A DNA stretch of 64,000 bases from Baylisascaris procyonis. Its lineage: Eukaryota > Nematoda > Chromadorea > Rhabditida > Ascarididae. Each line of letters begins with the position of its first letter. The first letter of the stretch is position 1. Below are positions 1 through 12,600 of this stretch, one piece after another. The translations under genes were made by a program, and so were the position numbers. The stretch lies in contig JAZARR010000146.1 of assembly GCA_037389465.1 (NCBI GenBank), positions 3,814,001 to 3,878,000 on the forward strand, written 5' to 3'. A model generated the notes under the pieces. It was not told the origin of the DNA. It saw only the letters and a program-made list of their open reading frames with translations, and ran no database searches.

Positions 1-469
1 AATAATTGGTCGACCTGTCTTGATCAATGCAATAAATTAAGAATACATCCATAAATTAATAAAGTTACTCTAGCAAAGATCTGTCACTAGTACTAGGAAA
101 ACAAAAACATGACAAACACAGTAGCATTATATCGGTCCCACACCAAAACCTGATGCTGACATATTTCCGAGTCTTGACTTCGCATATGCAGCGCAACAAA
201 GGAACGACGGTTCTCTATACGCTCGAAGTATAAACTAATTTAGCCCGCTGATATTTTTATACTTCGTTGACATTTCGACGCTCGATCGTGTGAACGGTGA
301 AATAAACGACCAAAAGTTTAGCGAAACAAAAGTGGATGTTCTTCTCTTAAAAAATCAACCTCATGACCCTCACTGTTGCATAAGTACACAATAGGACAGC
401 CATCGATCACTACTGCTCTTTATTAAGTTGCATTATCTGATTTTTAAACATTTTGCATGGAAGCATTAC
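1..469. other. intron or 3' end of the RhoGEF gene, unresolved
   Basis: AT-rich. Minus-strand acceptor-like sites occur at about 15 (AAGACAG) and 150 (GCATCAG). The latter would give only seven codons before a stop, so neither can be called. No other feature seen. Confidence 0.3.
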
Positions 470-607
470 CTTGGTTAATGGCATCAAGTAGACGATTGCC
501 ATGCACAATTGCGCTCATAGCAAGTTCGCCAGCATCACGCTGCTTCAATTCACCGACTGCCATCCCCGTCAATTGTTCGGCTAGCTTGTCTAGCTCTTCG
601 AGGCTTC
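470..607 (-). CDS. rhgf-1: C-terminal exon (last one resolved)
   Basis: 45 codons: GSLEELDKLAEQLTGMAVGE, then LKQRDAGELAMSAIVHGNRL. Helical, joined in phase to exon 1008-1279. Acceptor ATAGAAAG, donor CAAG|GTAATGC, so at least one further exon must follow. Confidence 0.88.
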
Positions 608-3600
608 CTTTCTATAACAATGCGGGGTACTTAACAAGACAATTGAAGCTTGTTAAACATCCCCTTGTTGTACCAACGTGGAAACCATTCAGCGTTAAGC
701 AACCAACATCCATTAAGAAATATGATAAGCGTTGCACTGTAAATAGCTGCAACAGACTCGAAGCCAAGATGTGAAATTGGAGAGTTCTCTCCTTCAAAAG
801 ATGTAAAAAGAAGGCAACTATTTCTGTAACCTCTGATGGTAACGGATTCACCCAAGACATCCTTAGTTCAATTTCCAAAATATTCTCAGCACCGAAAATA
901 TCTTCAGTTGAAAATTTCATTCTCCTTATTCCGAATGCAAAAGCTGTGTAAAGATTTATCTTAAAAAGAAGAGAAAAGCATATGCACTTGAATGGGTGAC
1001 GAAACACCTACATTAGGACCAGGTAAGAACTGCGAGAGGATGGCGTGCTTATCGAGAAGCGCCTTTACGATTACTTCGTCGTTTCTTCGAAGACGCTCAG
1101 TAGGCGTAAGGATGGGTTGTGCATGCTGAAGCACGGTCGGCTGCTGCACGGTGATCTCGTTGGCATTAACGAGGCGTGGATGTGTGGACACCTGCACTCG
1201 TTGCGGATGAGAGGATGTCTCCTCGCCAGCATTCGCACTCGATCGAGAATCATCGCTTGGTGCCGATACTTCGAAACGACTGAACGAATATGCAAATTTC
1301 TTTCTTCCAAAAGAAAATATATTAGTCGCATAGAAAATTTCTCCTAGCCAATAAACAGCTATTAAGTTCGCTTCAATATTTTAAATTCCTTGCCTGTTGT
1401 ACTGTTCTAAATAAATGCTCAGTGTAAATGCTCTCTGATATTAAGGAGATGGGCATTTTAAATATTAAACATTGGACTTGAGGAAATGGGGCAAACATTA
1501 AAATGACAAAGAAAAACTAGAAATACGGCACCTCATAAGGAACGAAAAATTTCATCTCCAGTATGTATAAAACATTGCATGATTGAGAAAGGTGAGCTTA
1601 CAATGGAAAATTTGAAAGCTATGAGATGCTGAATGCATTGGAAAGCTCAAGTATGAGCATTTACAATACTGCTGTCGTTTAATGTCTCGCTAATAACAAG
1701 TTATACAAAAAGAGGTCGTCAAAAATCTGAGTGCTGATTCTCGTGTACCGTAATTTTGACGTGTTAAAATTTAAACTTCTACAGTATCTTACAGTTAAAA
1801 TACTGCTTACTGTATCTTAATGTATGTTGTTAGCTAAAAATTGGCTTTGCACACTTTAAACTTCTACTGCTTGTTGTCACAAATTGACCCTCCGTTTGCT
1901 GATATAAACATGAAAGAGTTGACATCCAACTTTGTCCATTAGTATCGCTGTCGTAGAGTATATTACCGTGTTAAAAGAAGAAAATGAATGCGCATACGAT
2001 AAAGGAAAACGCTTACTCAACACTCGTCTGTGTGCCCGTAGTGTTTTCGCGTTTCACAAAGTCAATCTGATCAGAGATCAACTTGAACCATCTGAAATTC
2101 ATTGGATACTCTTCTGCAAAACCTGAGAATATGAAACCGCTAAGCCGCACCATTAGTAAAACGGAATTTCCATCAATGCTTATCACTCATCAATCAATCT
2201 TTGCGCGTTTTTTGCCCACGGTGCAAATGTATTGCGAAATATCCTATAGACCTGAACTAGAAATTTTGATACACAAATTTTGCTAAGCTTTAGGTCATTT
2301 CTCGCTAAGGGTCAAAAGCCACTACTTTTCTCAAACTTTTTTGTAAGATACTACAAGAGTAAGAAACCTTATAGATGCACGTATGATCCATAAATTATTT
2401 TCCCGAAAAAGGAGGGGAGAGGGTGAAAGATTTATAGAGGAAAGGAGAAGACAGACGATCTGTTCGTAAAGCTTAGAACAGGCTTTCGAAAGATAAAGAA
2501 AATGAAAAGTTGTGCAAAGTGATAGCGCAAAAAAAAGTAGTCAAACAAATACGCTGACGTTTTCCTTTCAGTAGCCGTTGCTGCCACAAGCTCATAGATT
2601 TGTGCCCCACGCTCCATTGTATTAACAATGAAGAATGCGCGCTTATCGTTTGCTTTCTCCTTGGCTATTAATGGTGCAAGCGGAAGAATTGGTGACCATC
2701 TGGTATCCTTTGATGGCTCCTGGAATTCCACTTACAGATATAGTGCTACTCCGTTTATTTGCAGTATCACATTAAAAAAGTGCTTTCGGTCAGCGAAATA
2801 GTGCTTTCGAGTGGGCTTTTGCACTTCAATCACTTTAATGATAATCTCAAAGTTTCATTCCACTCTACTGATAATCCCAAAACTTCAGCATTTATGCAGC
2901 CTGGTTTTCATTTTGCGATGTCTCCTCTGCTCAGTGTCCCGTGCATCTTTCATCTCTTCTAGCGATCAGATTGCTGCGACTGTCAGCAGTATGTTGCTGC
3001 GACTGTCGTTAATGTGCACAACAGAGATGATGTTACATCAATGTTGTGCCACGTGAACCAGGACATATATTGTGAGTTATTTCTAATAAAGTCCTCAATT
3101 ATGTTGGGTTTTCAGATAGGACCATGTAAACTGAATCACCTTAAGTAACTCGAAAACGGAACTGTAAATTCGTTCTAAGCACCACGAAACTCGCTAGAAG
3201 CTTTTTCATCAAAAATAGAGTGATCAGTGCTCATTGATAACTTTCCAAGGAGCAAGATTTAAAAAAATCTGCCAGCAGCTTCGATCGCAGTAACTTTCAT
3301 AGGTGATAGATCATTCAATTCAATACTAATCAATGCTTTACGTTCCCTGGTCCATCCGTATCTCTTTGCTTTCAATTTCTCGCCGGTCCTTAATAGCTGC
3401 ACTGTCATCACCTTGCTCTGCGTCCCCTTCCCCCTCTCAGTGTTCACTATTCAAAAATTCCTCTCCCAGTGAAGAAATAGAGCACAATGCACGATAAGCA
3501 ACAATGAACTAAGCAAGTAGTTTCAAAACATACATTTCTAAAGAAAGCAAACACTCGCCATAAGCATCAACTAGCTAAACTCTCTACATTACGATGAACA

Positions 3601-6600
3601 CAAAGTCTTTCGAAGAGTTTATCCATTAGTGACATATTATGGCTATATCAGCGTCATCTTCGTCTACGAGGAAATACTCTGTGCATATGACTCATTCTAG
3701 CACCATGCTTTCGGCACAACAATAGAAATTGAAAGCGAGCTTACCTGAATCTTTAGCAATAATTTTTGGCCATCGCCAACTTTTGTTAGTAATACAAGCA
3801 CATCCTCAAGTAAGACAACGTGTAACTCGACCATCTTGCCTCTGCTGAATCTCCATGTTAGTGCACCGTCATGGACTAGTTTATAGCTGCAATTGTGATA
3901 AGAATGCAACTTAATTACATGCAAATATTTGCAATAGAGTACTTTTGATAACGTATTATCCGGAAGGGAATACAATCGTCCATTTGAAAGCAAAAAAGAA
4001 AACCAAATAAAAGAAAAAGGCTGAGATATTTACTTCGTGAGATTCAAGGAATTGAAATCGTTGCCAAAATTCTCTTTATCGTATGGCGCTGTATCAAGTC
4101 TCCTCTGCAATTCCTCCAACCTTCGAAGGTTTTCCGTATTCCTCTTCGATGTATTTACAGCTGGAAATATTATTAAATACAGATATCAATTTTAGCCGAA
4201 AAATACTTGTTCACTAAGCTATACCAACCATTTCTGTGGAAACTTTGAATGAATTTATTACATAATACCAAAAAAAAAAATTGTGTAAAATGGCAAGGAA
4301 TTACGCAATGCCTCATATAAGAAATCACAGAAACAATCGGAAACAAGTTAATTGCCCATAGAATATTTTAGTTAGCCATAATAATTGCTCTCTGCTTAAT
4401 AAAACAATGAAATGTTTCAACGAGAAATCGATATAGTTCCTCTAAAAAACAGACATATATTTATCGGCTATCGAATAAGTGAAGAGAAATCAACTGCATA
4501 TATCGTCAATTGATGTATGAAAATGAAATATTACCTGAAAGGATTTTTTTAGCCAAGTTTACACTATTCAATAATTTTGTCTGCTCTTCTGACGGTTCAT
4601 TAGTGTACTTCGCAACCGTTTCGAGAAGCAACGGATATTTGACGAGTCGTTGCATTTCAACCGGAAGCATGTCTTTCAATTGCAATTTACGACAAAGGGG
4701 ATTACACTCGGCGTCGGCTAGAAACCTTCCCAACTGATCATCTTTTTCCTTTTTACACCTAAATGAAACAAAAAAACTGAACAAATATATGGTTGATGTC
4801 TTATGTTAGATCGAACTTCTAGATTAGCTTAAATTTCGATGTTAATCATTGTTTGATTCGAGGTGAAAACACTATTCGCAAGCATGGTGGAATCAGCGAC
4901 TTCCCACTTCCTAATCGGATGCTATAGCATCGAGCTGCTGCCCGATACTTTCAAAATCTCAGATCTACTTATTGACAATGTTTTCACTGTTGATTAATTC
5001 GATAAATACGCAAAAAAAAAATGTCTTGCAATATTAAACTGCTGGTATAAATAATTAGAAAAGAGATGCCACTATTTAAAACGATGAGGTAAAAAGTAAG
5101 AGAGTAATTCAGTATAGCGATGATTTCATATGAACGATTTCAGAATACGACCACTAAAAATTGTTATAAAATTTTCAGCATTTACGCAGAAACAGCATAC
5201 ATAAAAAAAAAGTTGTTTTTTTTTTCTGAATCTATGCAATACTACAACACAAATATAAAGTCAATCTAAGTGCCACTTCACAAAAGATGAGTATTTCAGT
5301 CAAATTTTAATCGTTCCTTTATACTTCTGCAAGCGAAAAAGTTTAGTGGTGGAATGAGTGAGAAAATGTAAAACACTTCAGAAATGCAATACGAAACGAA
5401 CAAGTTTAAGCACTTAATTTCACCAACTATGAAATACTGAAAATTAAAAACGGGGCGACCAAAAAGGTTCCATTCTACTTGCGATGCCTCAACCATAGTC
5501 CTATTCTGATTCGATGGATTTGAAAAGAAAGCAAACGTATGCAGGAGAGAGGGAGGGGGGGGACGAGGGAAGGAGGAAGAAGGAAAGAAGATACAACTAG
5601 ACGAATTAAGATGATGTGTGATGTGAGAATGCAGATGTAGAGTTCGCAAATCATCTTCTTCCAACAAAATCTGAACTGTTTTTCTCTATAGGAAATTCCC
5701 GAAAAGTGTCCATCTCTTCGAAATTCATATTTTTTTCCCATCATTCAACTTCGTACACAACGTACAAATCACCCTCGCCCCTCTAAAACTTTCGCTATTT
5801 CGACTCCATTTGTTCAACCATATTCATTTACGCTCCTTTTCATATCCTTCAATCAGAATGAGGCTGCACAAAAATTCAGCTGGTTTTATAATTGCTACTA
5901 TGCACTTTTATTGGTATATGAAGCAGCATCAGCTACTAGATTCTTTAAAATGTATGGAAAGAGCACATGATATTTTATTTGTTCACTACCTAATTGCACT
6001 TTATCACGCTATCTTGTAGGTGAATTCCTCACTAATACCTAAGTTACTTAATTTAGTAGAGAAATATTACTACTACAATTACTATTAGAACTAGCAAGAC
6101 TTGAACAAAACAATAGTGAGTATACCGCTGACGCAGCATGTCGAGAGCGTGTTGCTGATGCTGGCAGAAGGCAGATGTTGCCTCCATCAGACGCTTCCCG
6201 TTTTCACCGTCAAACATCGACTCCATAAGGGCACCAATTTCGCCGAAGAGACCGTTCAATGTGCTGTCCCGTTTCCATTCCTCCACCGCATTGCGCATCT
6301 TCCTGTATCTCCGCATTCATCACTACTTGAACTGTTCACAATAAGTGGCATCTCGGACCACATTCGCTATTTTTGGTGGGCCGAAGCTATTTTTGCCGTC
6401 ATAGCCCTTATTTGCTGGCGGCGACGACCTATCTTACGGACCACGGATCATTCTCATCCTCTGATGTGACAACTCATCTATAGGACTGCTGCGACCTCAC
6501 ATACATTTTAGTCTGCGCTACGATTAATCATTCCTTGTCGAAGTAAAGCAGCTTTCCTGAGAGCCACTTGTGACCCGAACAGACTGCAGAGACACTCATC

Positions 6601-9600
6601 CATGAAAAAAACAAAGGAGACTAGGTGCCTCCCGCGGCTGCACCCGCTGAATATAGCAGAAAATCCCCCTGTCCTCTCCCTCTCCCTCCAAAAAAACAGT
6701 TTACTTCACATTAGTTAAGACTTTTCTGTAAAGATAAAAGCAGGGGCGTATATACGGCTTTGTTCTCGTAAACGAAGTGCGCATGCTGATAACGCTGAAT
6801 TTGCAATGAAACTGCTAAAAACTTTGCCACGAAATTTGTGCATGCCCCATATCTTTCTTTCGTCACCTTTATTCCACTCTATAGGTGTCGTATCTGCTCA
6901 ATGTGCCACCGGAAAAAAAACTTATCGACGCAGCAAATATTTCATATTCCATATTTTTAATGGATGGAAAAGACCTTCTACAAACAAACTCGGCAAACAT
7001 CGTTGCTAGTTTTTGCTTTCAGCTTTTACTATTTAACGAATTCAAAATCGGTTACGTCTATAAATACTCATTATTTAGTTTATTATAAAATCGAACCTCA
7101 ATTTTGATACAAAATTAGAAAACAATTTCATAAATAACTTCAATATACGACAGCCGACATTTTAAAAAAATTATTTCATGGAATTAATTGCTAAAAAATT
7201 ATGAAAATTTTTATTCAACTCACATCGACATTTCACCATGAATTTCGACCAGTTGATCAAGATTCGCAAAGAACAACTTCACAACGTCAGGTGGTACAAC
7301 GTTTTGCATTACCATCGGCTTATAGAACACCGTATAGAGAACTTTCAGATTACGAACGTGAGTACGCTCAGTATGGAATAGCTCTGTAATTTAATTAACT
7401 CTTTGATGAAGTGCACAATCCCATTGGTAAAACAGAAATATAAAAATTATCCATCGAAAAAAAAAGCACCTCGACAGATTTTCTTCGAATTTAACTGATG
7501 GAAATTATACTTGGCAAACTACAATTGTCTCTTCGCACTTCAACGCTTAACAGCAATAACGAAGCCAGAAGAGGTGTGAGGAATTACATGACCCCCACCC
7601 CCTCCCTGAGCAAAGTTTTGCAGCTCTTCTTTTCAGAATAACCAGAAGTGAGGGTCAAGTTATTTCAGAAACAACAAAAGGCGATAACATATTTCAAGAG
7701 GCATCCCCTTCACGTTCGTATAAATATGCTATCAAGCATCAGCATTCCCTATCATACCCCAATGGTGTCTCTTTCAACTTCAACAATAACCCCTATGTTA
7801 AGCCACCGATTCCATAAATGAATATTTCGTCGCGCATTCATGACCGGGAAATATTATCGCGTACCAAACAAATACGAAAACGTCGTTATTGCCCACAGGC
7901 GTAACGGCTAGCTCGAACAAACACCCAATACATTTCTTTCTAGCAAAACTACTGGAGCCGATCTTCGGACCTTTCATCTGGTCGGAAATTGCCTCCTCTT
8001 TGCATTGTGCTATGAAGTTCTTAAAAAGCAATATAGAATAATTTCAGGACATAAGTAGTCAATGATGTATAATATGTGGAAAACAAACGACTATCTCTGG
8101 ATTAACGAAATGTCGAGCATTTATCGATGAAGAACAAATGCGGCGAATTTGATCGATATAGAGCAAAACGTAAAGATTTTTCAGCGCAGAATAAACCGTT
8201 AGTGAACAACAAGCAAGACGAATGTCTCTAAGCAGTAACGATTCACGTACCATTGATAACTTCCTGACGTTTCTTCTCTTTTGGCTTCAAGTGCCTAATC
8301 ACTTCCCAGCCGACGAACGAATCCAACGGGGGAATTTCCGTCTCAACCTGGATTTTCCACGCATCAGTGACCTCACAAAGTCATGCACACACTTGAAGTA
8401 ATAGTTAAAGTTTTACTACCATTGGTATAAACACTTACTGGGGAGGGGGTGTCTAGAAGTTCAAATACTCTGCTGTTAAATACTCCATTAGGAATTTCCA
8501 TTAAAATATTCACATCACATCAAAAGCACTTCGATACCGCGACGAATGGATGGCCGAATTTGCGAAGAAGCGCACTGAAGTTCATAAAGTGTCGGAACAA
8601 AACTACTCCATCGAAGAAGATTAGATCACAAAATTCGCATGCGCCCTATTTTTATCACGATAAAAATGAAGGCAAATTACTTGAATGATGGAAACTTCGA
8701 AGGACCATCCAATTTACGAAAAATGATATATATTTAATAGTGAACGGAGTTTGATTTATTTGGGTTATCATGAGCTCAATCTACGGCAACAGGTCTAAAC
8801 GCAATTCTTTGAGTCATTAGTATAATAAATGTGGAAAAAAGGATGAAGCTTAGTTGAGAAAACTGAATTGTGAACGATAGCGCTTTAATGAATCTGAAGA
8901 AATTAAATTCACGGAGAACGTGATGTGGCACAAATAACTTTTGTTCGCCAACTCTTATACACAGCATACCATCAGTGAAATAAAAAAGAATGAGTGAAGT
9001 GTAACCTCAAGGTCACTATCACCGTCGGCAACAGCAGTTTTCTCGATCTTTTCCAACATTCGACGCGCTTCCTCTTCCCCCATGGACGCATGTGACATAG
9101 AAGAACTTCCTGAAACCATCAAAATTCACCTCAGTTGAGTCAATAAAAACAAATGGAGAAGCATCTCAAAGGTCGCCGCATAGCACGCACTTTCCTATTC
9201 CACCACCTCAGCAGTTAATTTTGTAACATTAATAACAGATAATGAATACGTGAAATAGCTCATGCCTGAGCATTTCCGGAAATATTAATTTTCATTGTGA
9301 AATGGACCTCCTTTGCAAATATAGGTCAACTTATAAATAGCAAAAGGAAACGATCAGCTCAAAACAAATAGGATATGGATGTACCAGAAATGGAAGCGAG
9401 ATCAGCAGGAGTTCGAGAGATAGATGACGCCAATAATTTGTCATCACTATCAGCATCACTGTGAGTTCGACGTGAACGCTCCTCGCTTTCTTCTGGAGGC
9501 GGCAAATCACCTCCCCAAGGCAACGTTGATCGTCCTCTCTTCACATCCCGTAATTCTTCTTCCTAGAGAATATGCAGCATAACTTTATATTAGTACACTA

Positions 9601-12600
9601 TTGACTTCGAAAATCTAGAAAACGCCAACAGCTATTTCCTTTTATGTAGTAAAAAACCCCAAATTCTATCGAAAAAGATCAATTCGTTGTTAATGCTTTG
9701 ATCGCCTTTCAAATTTTCCGCTTCGTGCATTTGTTGAGCGAATAACAAGAAAATGCAAAAGAGCGCAGCATTGCTAAAACAATTGTTTCTAGTATCAGAA
9801 AATTCTACTATTTAATAGAGATTAGGGGCAAAGATATGTCTTAGACAATAAAAAGATTTTCAGACATATTCATAAAAGCTGACTTTCGATTAAAGCTACT
9901 AATAATCAATGAACACTGATGAGATATAGATCAGCAAGTGACCACAAGTGACCACTAAAATGTGGGAAACACGAATGAGTCAAGCAACTTATTGATAGGA
10001 AAGTGATGCGCACATTTTGATAGCTGGAAACCATCGCTGGACTTGCATGCCGATAGAGGCGAGCTGAGGGAGAGTGACTCGAGAATGCCTCAAATGAATT
10101 AACTTGTTGAAAACTTATCGCGAGCGGCAAGAGAGATTAAATAAGCGTTGAAAAAAAAATTCACTTAAGTAAAAATTTAATATTCAAAAAATTCAAAAAT
10201 TCATTTAATATTTGATCAGTGCTCAATGTAAATTTAAAGTTCATTATTTGCTACATTTCAAAGTTATCACCGATTCAGCATCAGTAATGAAGGAAACTTT
10301 AGGCGTTAACGCTTCGATAATATGATGAGCAAAGATCGGTGAAAAGAAACAGCATGTAGTCATTCGTTTCGAGAAAAAAAAAACAACTAAGATGCTCGTT
10401 GCTCTTTTTTTGGGAGGAATAACAGAGAAAGTGTATCTTACCCTTGAGCGCATACTTTGTGAACGAGAAACTGGCTTTTCGAGATCCGCTCCAATACCCG
10501 AGTCGGAGGAAGTTGATTTTATATTATCCTTTGGATGCTCTATTCTATGCAATTCGGACACCTAAAACAATTTCATGAACGTCAGAACGAAAAAACACTG
10601 TTTACTTCAAAAAAAAACCTGTTCGTCATTGAAATGACCAGCAAATATTAACATGAAACTGTGTTTGAACTGCTGAATTCGTTTTGAACCTCAACAATCA
10701 TTACAATAGCTCTCAAATCTTTGAAGCCCTTCTGGCGTATTACCTATCAAACTGTTACTTCGTCGGTAGCAGATGAACGTCTAATGTATCGCAGTTTCTT
10801 CCTTTTTAAGGAGGCTTTGCATGCCAGATCAAAGATGAATCCATGTCTGGCAGCTAGATATTACACACTGATGTAGTATATTACGCTAATCATATACACA
10901 ATATGGAGGCAAGCATAAGTTTTAAAAAAATTTAGCAAAACACAATGAAGCAACACCTTGTCGAGGTTCCCTAGGATGGTGGTCGACGAATGTGCGGCAT
11001 GGCACTCGGACGAGCTAGCCTCTTCGCCATCGCACTTGCTCGACGAGCCAGGCCTTTTCGATTTAGCGGCACCAACTTTTTTCTGGGTGGCCGGATAGCA
11101 ATGATCTGCCAAAGCTGATGTACACTGCTTATGCAACACCACATCGCAATCTGAATTCATTTATAGCACTCAGAAAGCATTTCATCTGTAAAGAATATGT
11201 CTTTAGCATACCTCCGCAACAATTTCGGTAAGTTGAGGGCAGACGCAAATGGAGAAGCGGTGAGGCCTTCAAAGGTGAACGCATATGCTTAATGTTATTT
11301 CAAGCCGAGCAGATAGATATTTATATTCGATCACTGTATGAGCTGTCACGTAAAAGATCAGTTATTGGAAAGTATCCCTATACATCGTCGATTAGCCGCT
11401 TTTCCATTCTCAACGTTCACAATGAAGGATATATCAGTGGAAGCAAGAAGTATAGAAAAGTTAATAGATCTGTTTGCAATTTCAGCTCTGCTATTGTAAT
11501 AATCCCTCTGAGGATCCTTGAAACACAAGCTAGCTTCTTGCGAATACATACTATTATGGCTACATGTGATATCTAATCTATCGATGGGATCGAACCACAA
11601 ACTTTTTGTATAGTGCATAATTGCTTTGCTGTTCCACCACTTAGCAAATCCATTTCTTTAAATGCATTCTCGATTTAAAACAACTCTTATCAGCAGATAT
11701 AAACAATGAAGGCGATTCCTTTAATATATATCGTTGTTACTGAAGGCAATGAAGAAAGTAAAATGATATCTTTAGAAAAAATTCGTTATTATTTTTCAGT
11801 AAAGATTAGTTAATGAGGATGATAGTAGAAACGATTTCAATAAAATTCGGGCACTCACTCTGACAGAAATACGCTTGTGCGTTGACACCCCAAACAGCAT
11901 CGCGACACTGATAGCAATAGACGGTTAGATTCACTGGACTTAGGAGGAATTGATGCCCTTTCACTTGTATAGATCGTTTTGATGCCATCTTCATCTTAAA
12001 CATGCCTCCTTTGTCCTTGGTGACGAATGTTGGACACCGATCCAGCATCTTCTCGTTGGTATTTGAGCGCATATTGAGCACCACCTGAATCAGCCAAAGA
12101 TATCCAGATTTCATTCGAAGTGCTTTTTTCTTCATCAAATATATGCAACAAAAAATAACTTAATGATCAGAATATAAGGTGTATTAAGAACTTTGACGAG
12201 TAAGCAGAATGTTAGTATTTAAATGAGAAAAAAACTAAAACTTATAAAACATTAGGTTCCCGCAGGAAGTAAATCACTTCAATATGTAATTCCGACCCAC
12301 GATCGAATAGTTTTGCTTTTTTTCCCAGTGAAAAAAAAACAAAAAAAAAACAAAGAAAAACAAACGGTAAAGGTGATGACTTTTAAAATTGCAAACAAAA
12401 ATCACTGATGAAAAAAAAAAGATTTTCATGGTAACTGTCGAAATATTTCCACTTTCTCCCATGTTGCTCCAACAATCAAGAATGAAATAGCTTAACTTGT
12501 CCTATTAGTGGTTTTCCCTTAATTCGATGATGTTGAAAATTACTCAATTTTTTGCACATTTATTTAATAAAAAATAATTTCGTCAATAAATCACAAAATC

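Noticed and set aside
6101..6469. 122-codon plus-strand frame with a membrane-helix-like end (AIFAVIALICWRRR)
   Set aside because: The first half is the shadow of DH exon 6126-6302. No supporting acceptor, homology or continuation for the rest.
6885..7088. Plus-strand frame VSYLLNVPPEKKLIDAAN... preceded by an acceptor-like CTATAG
   Set aside because: No partner exon once 7201-7389 is explained as a shadow; no known domain.
7201..7389. Plus-strand open frame with coding-like codon use (ends RELSDYEREYAQYGIAL)
   Set aside because: It is antisense to DH exon 7224-7383, whose minus-strand reading gives the conserved ELFHTERTHVRNLKVL with perfect splice phase.
11292..11576. 94-codon plus-strand frame next to the tRNA-like segment
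   Set aside because: No homology; lies in an intron and overlaps probable repeat sequence.
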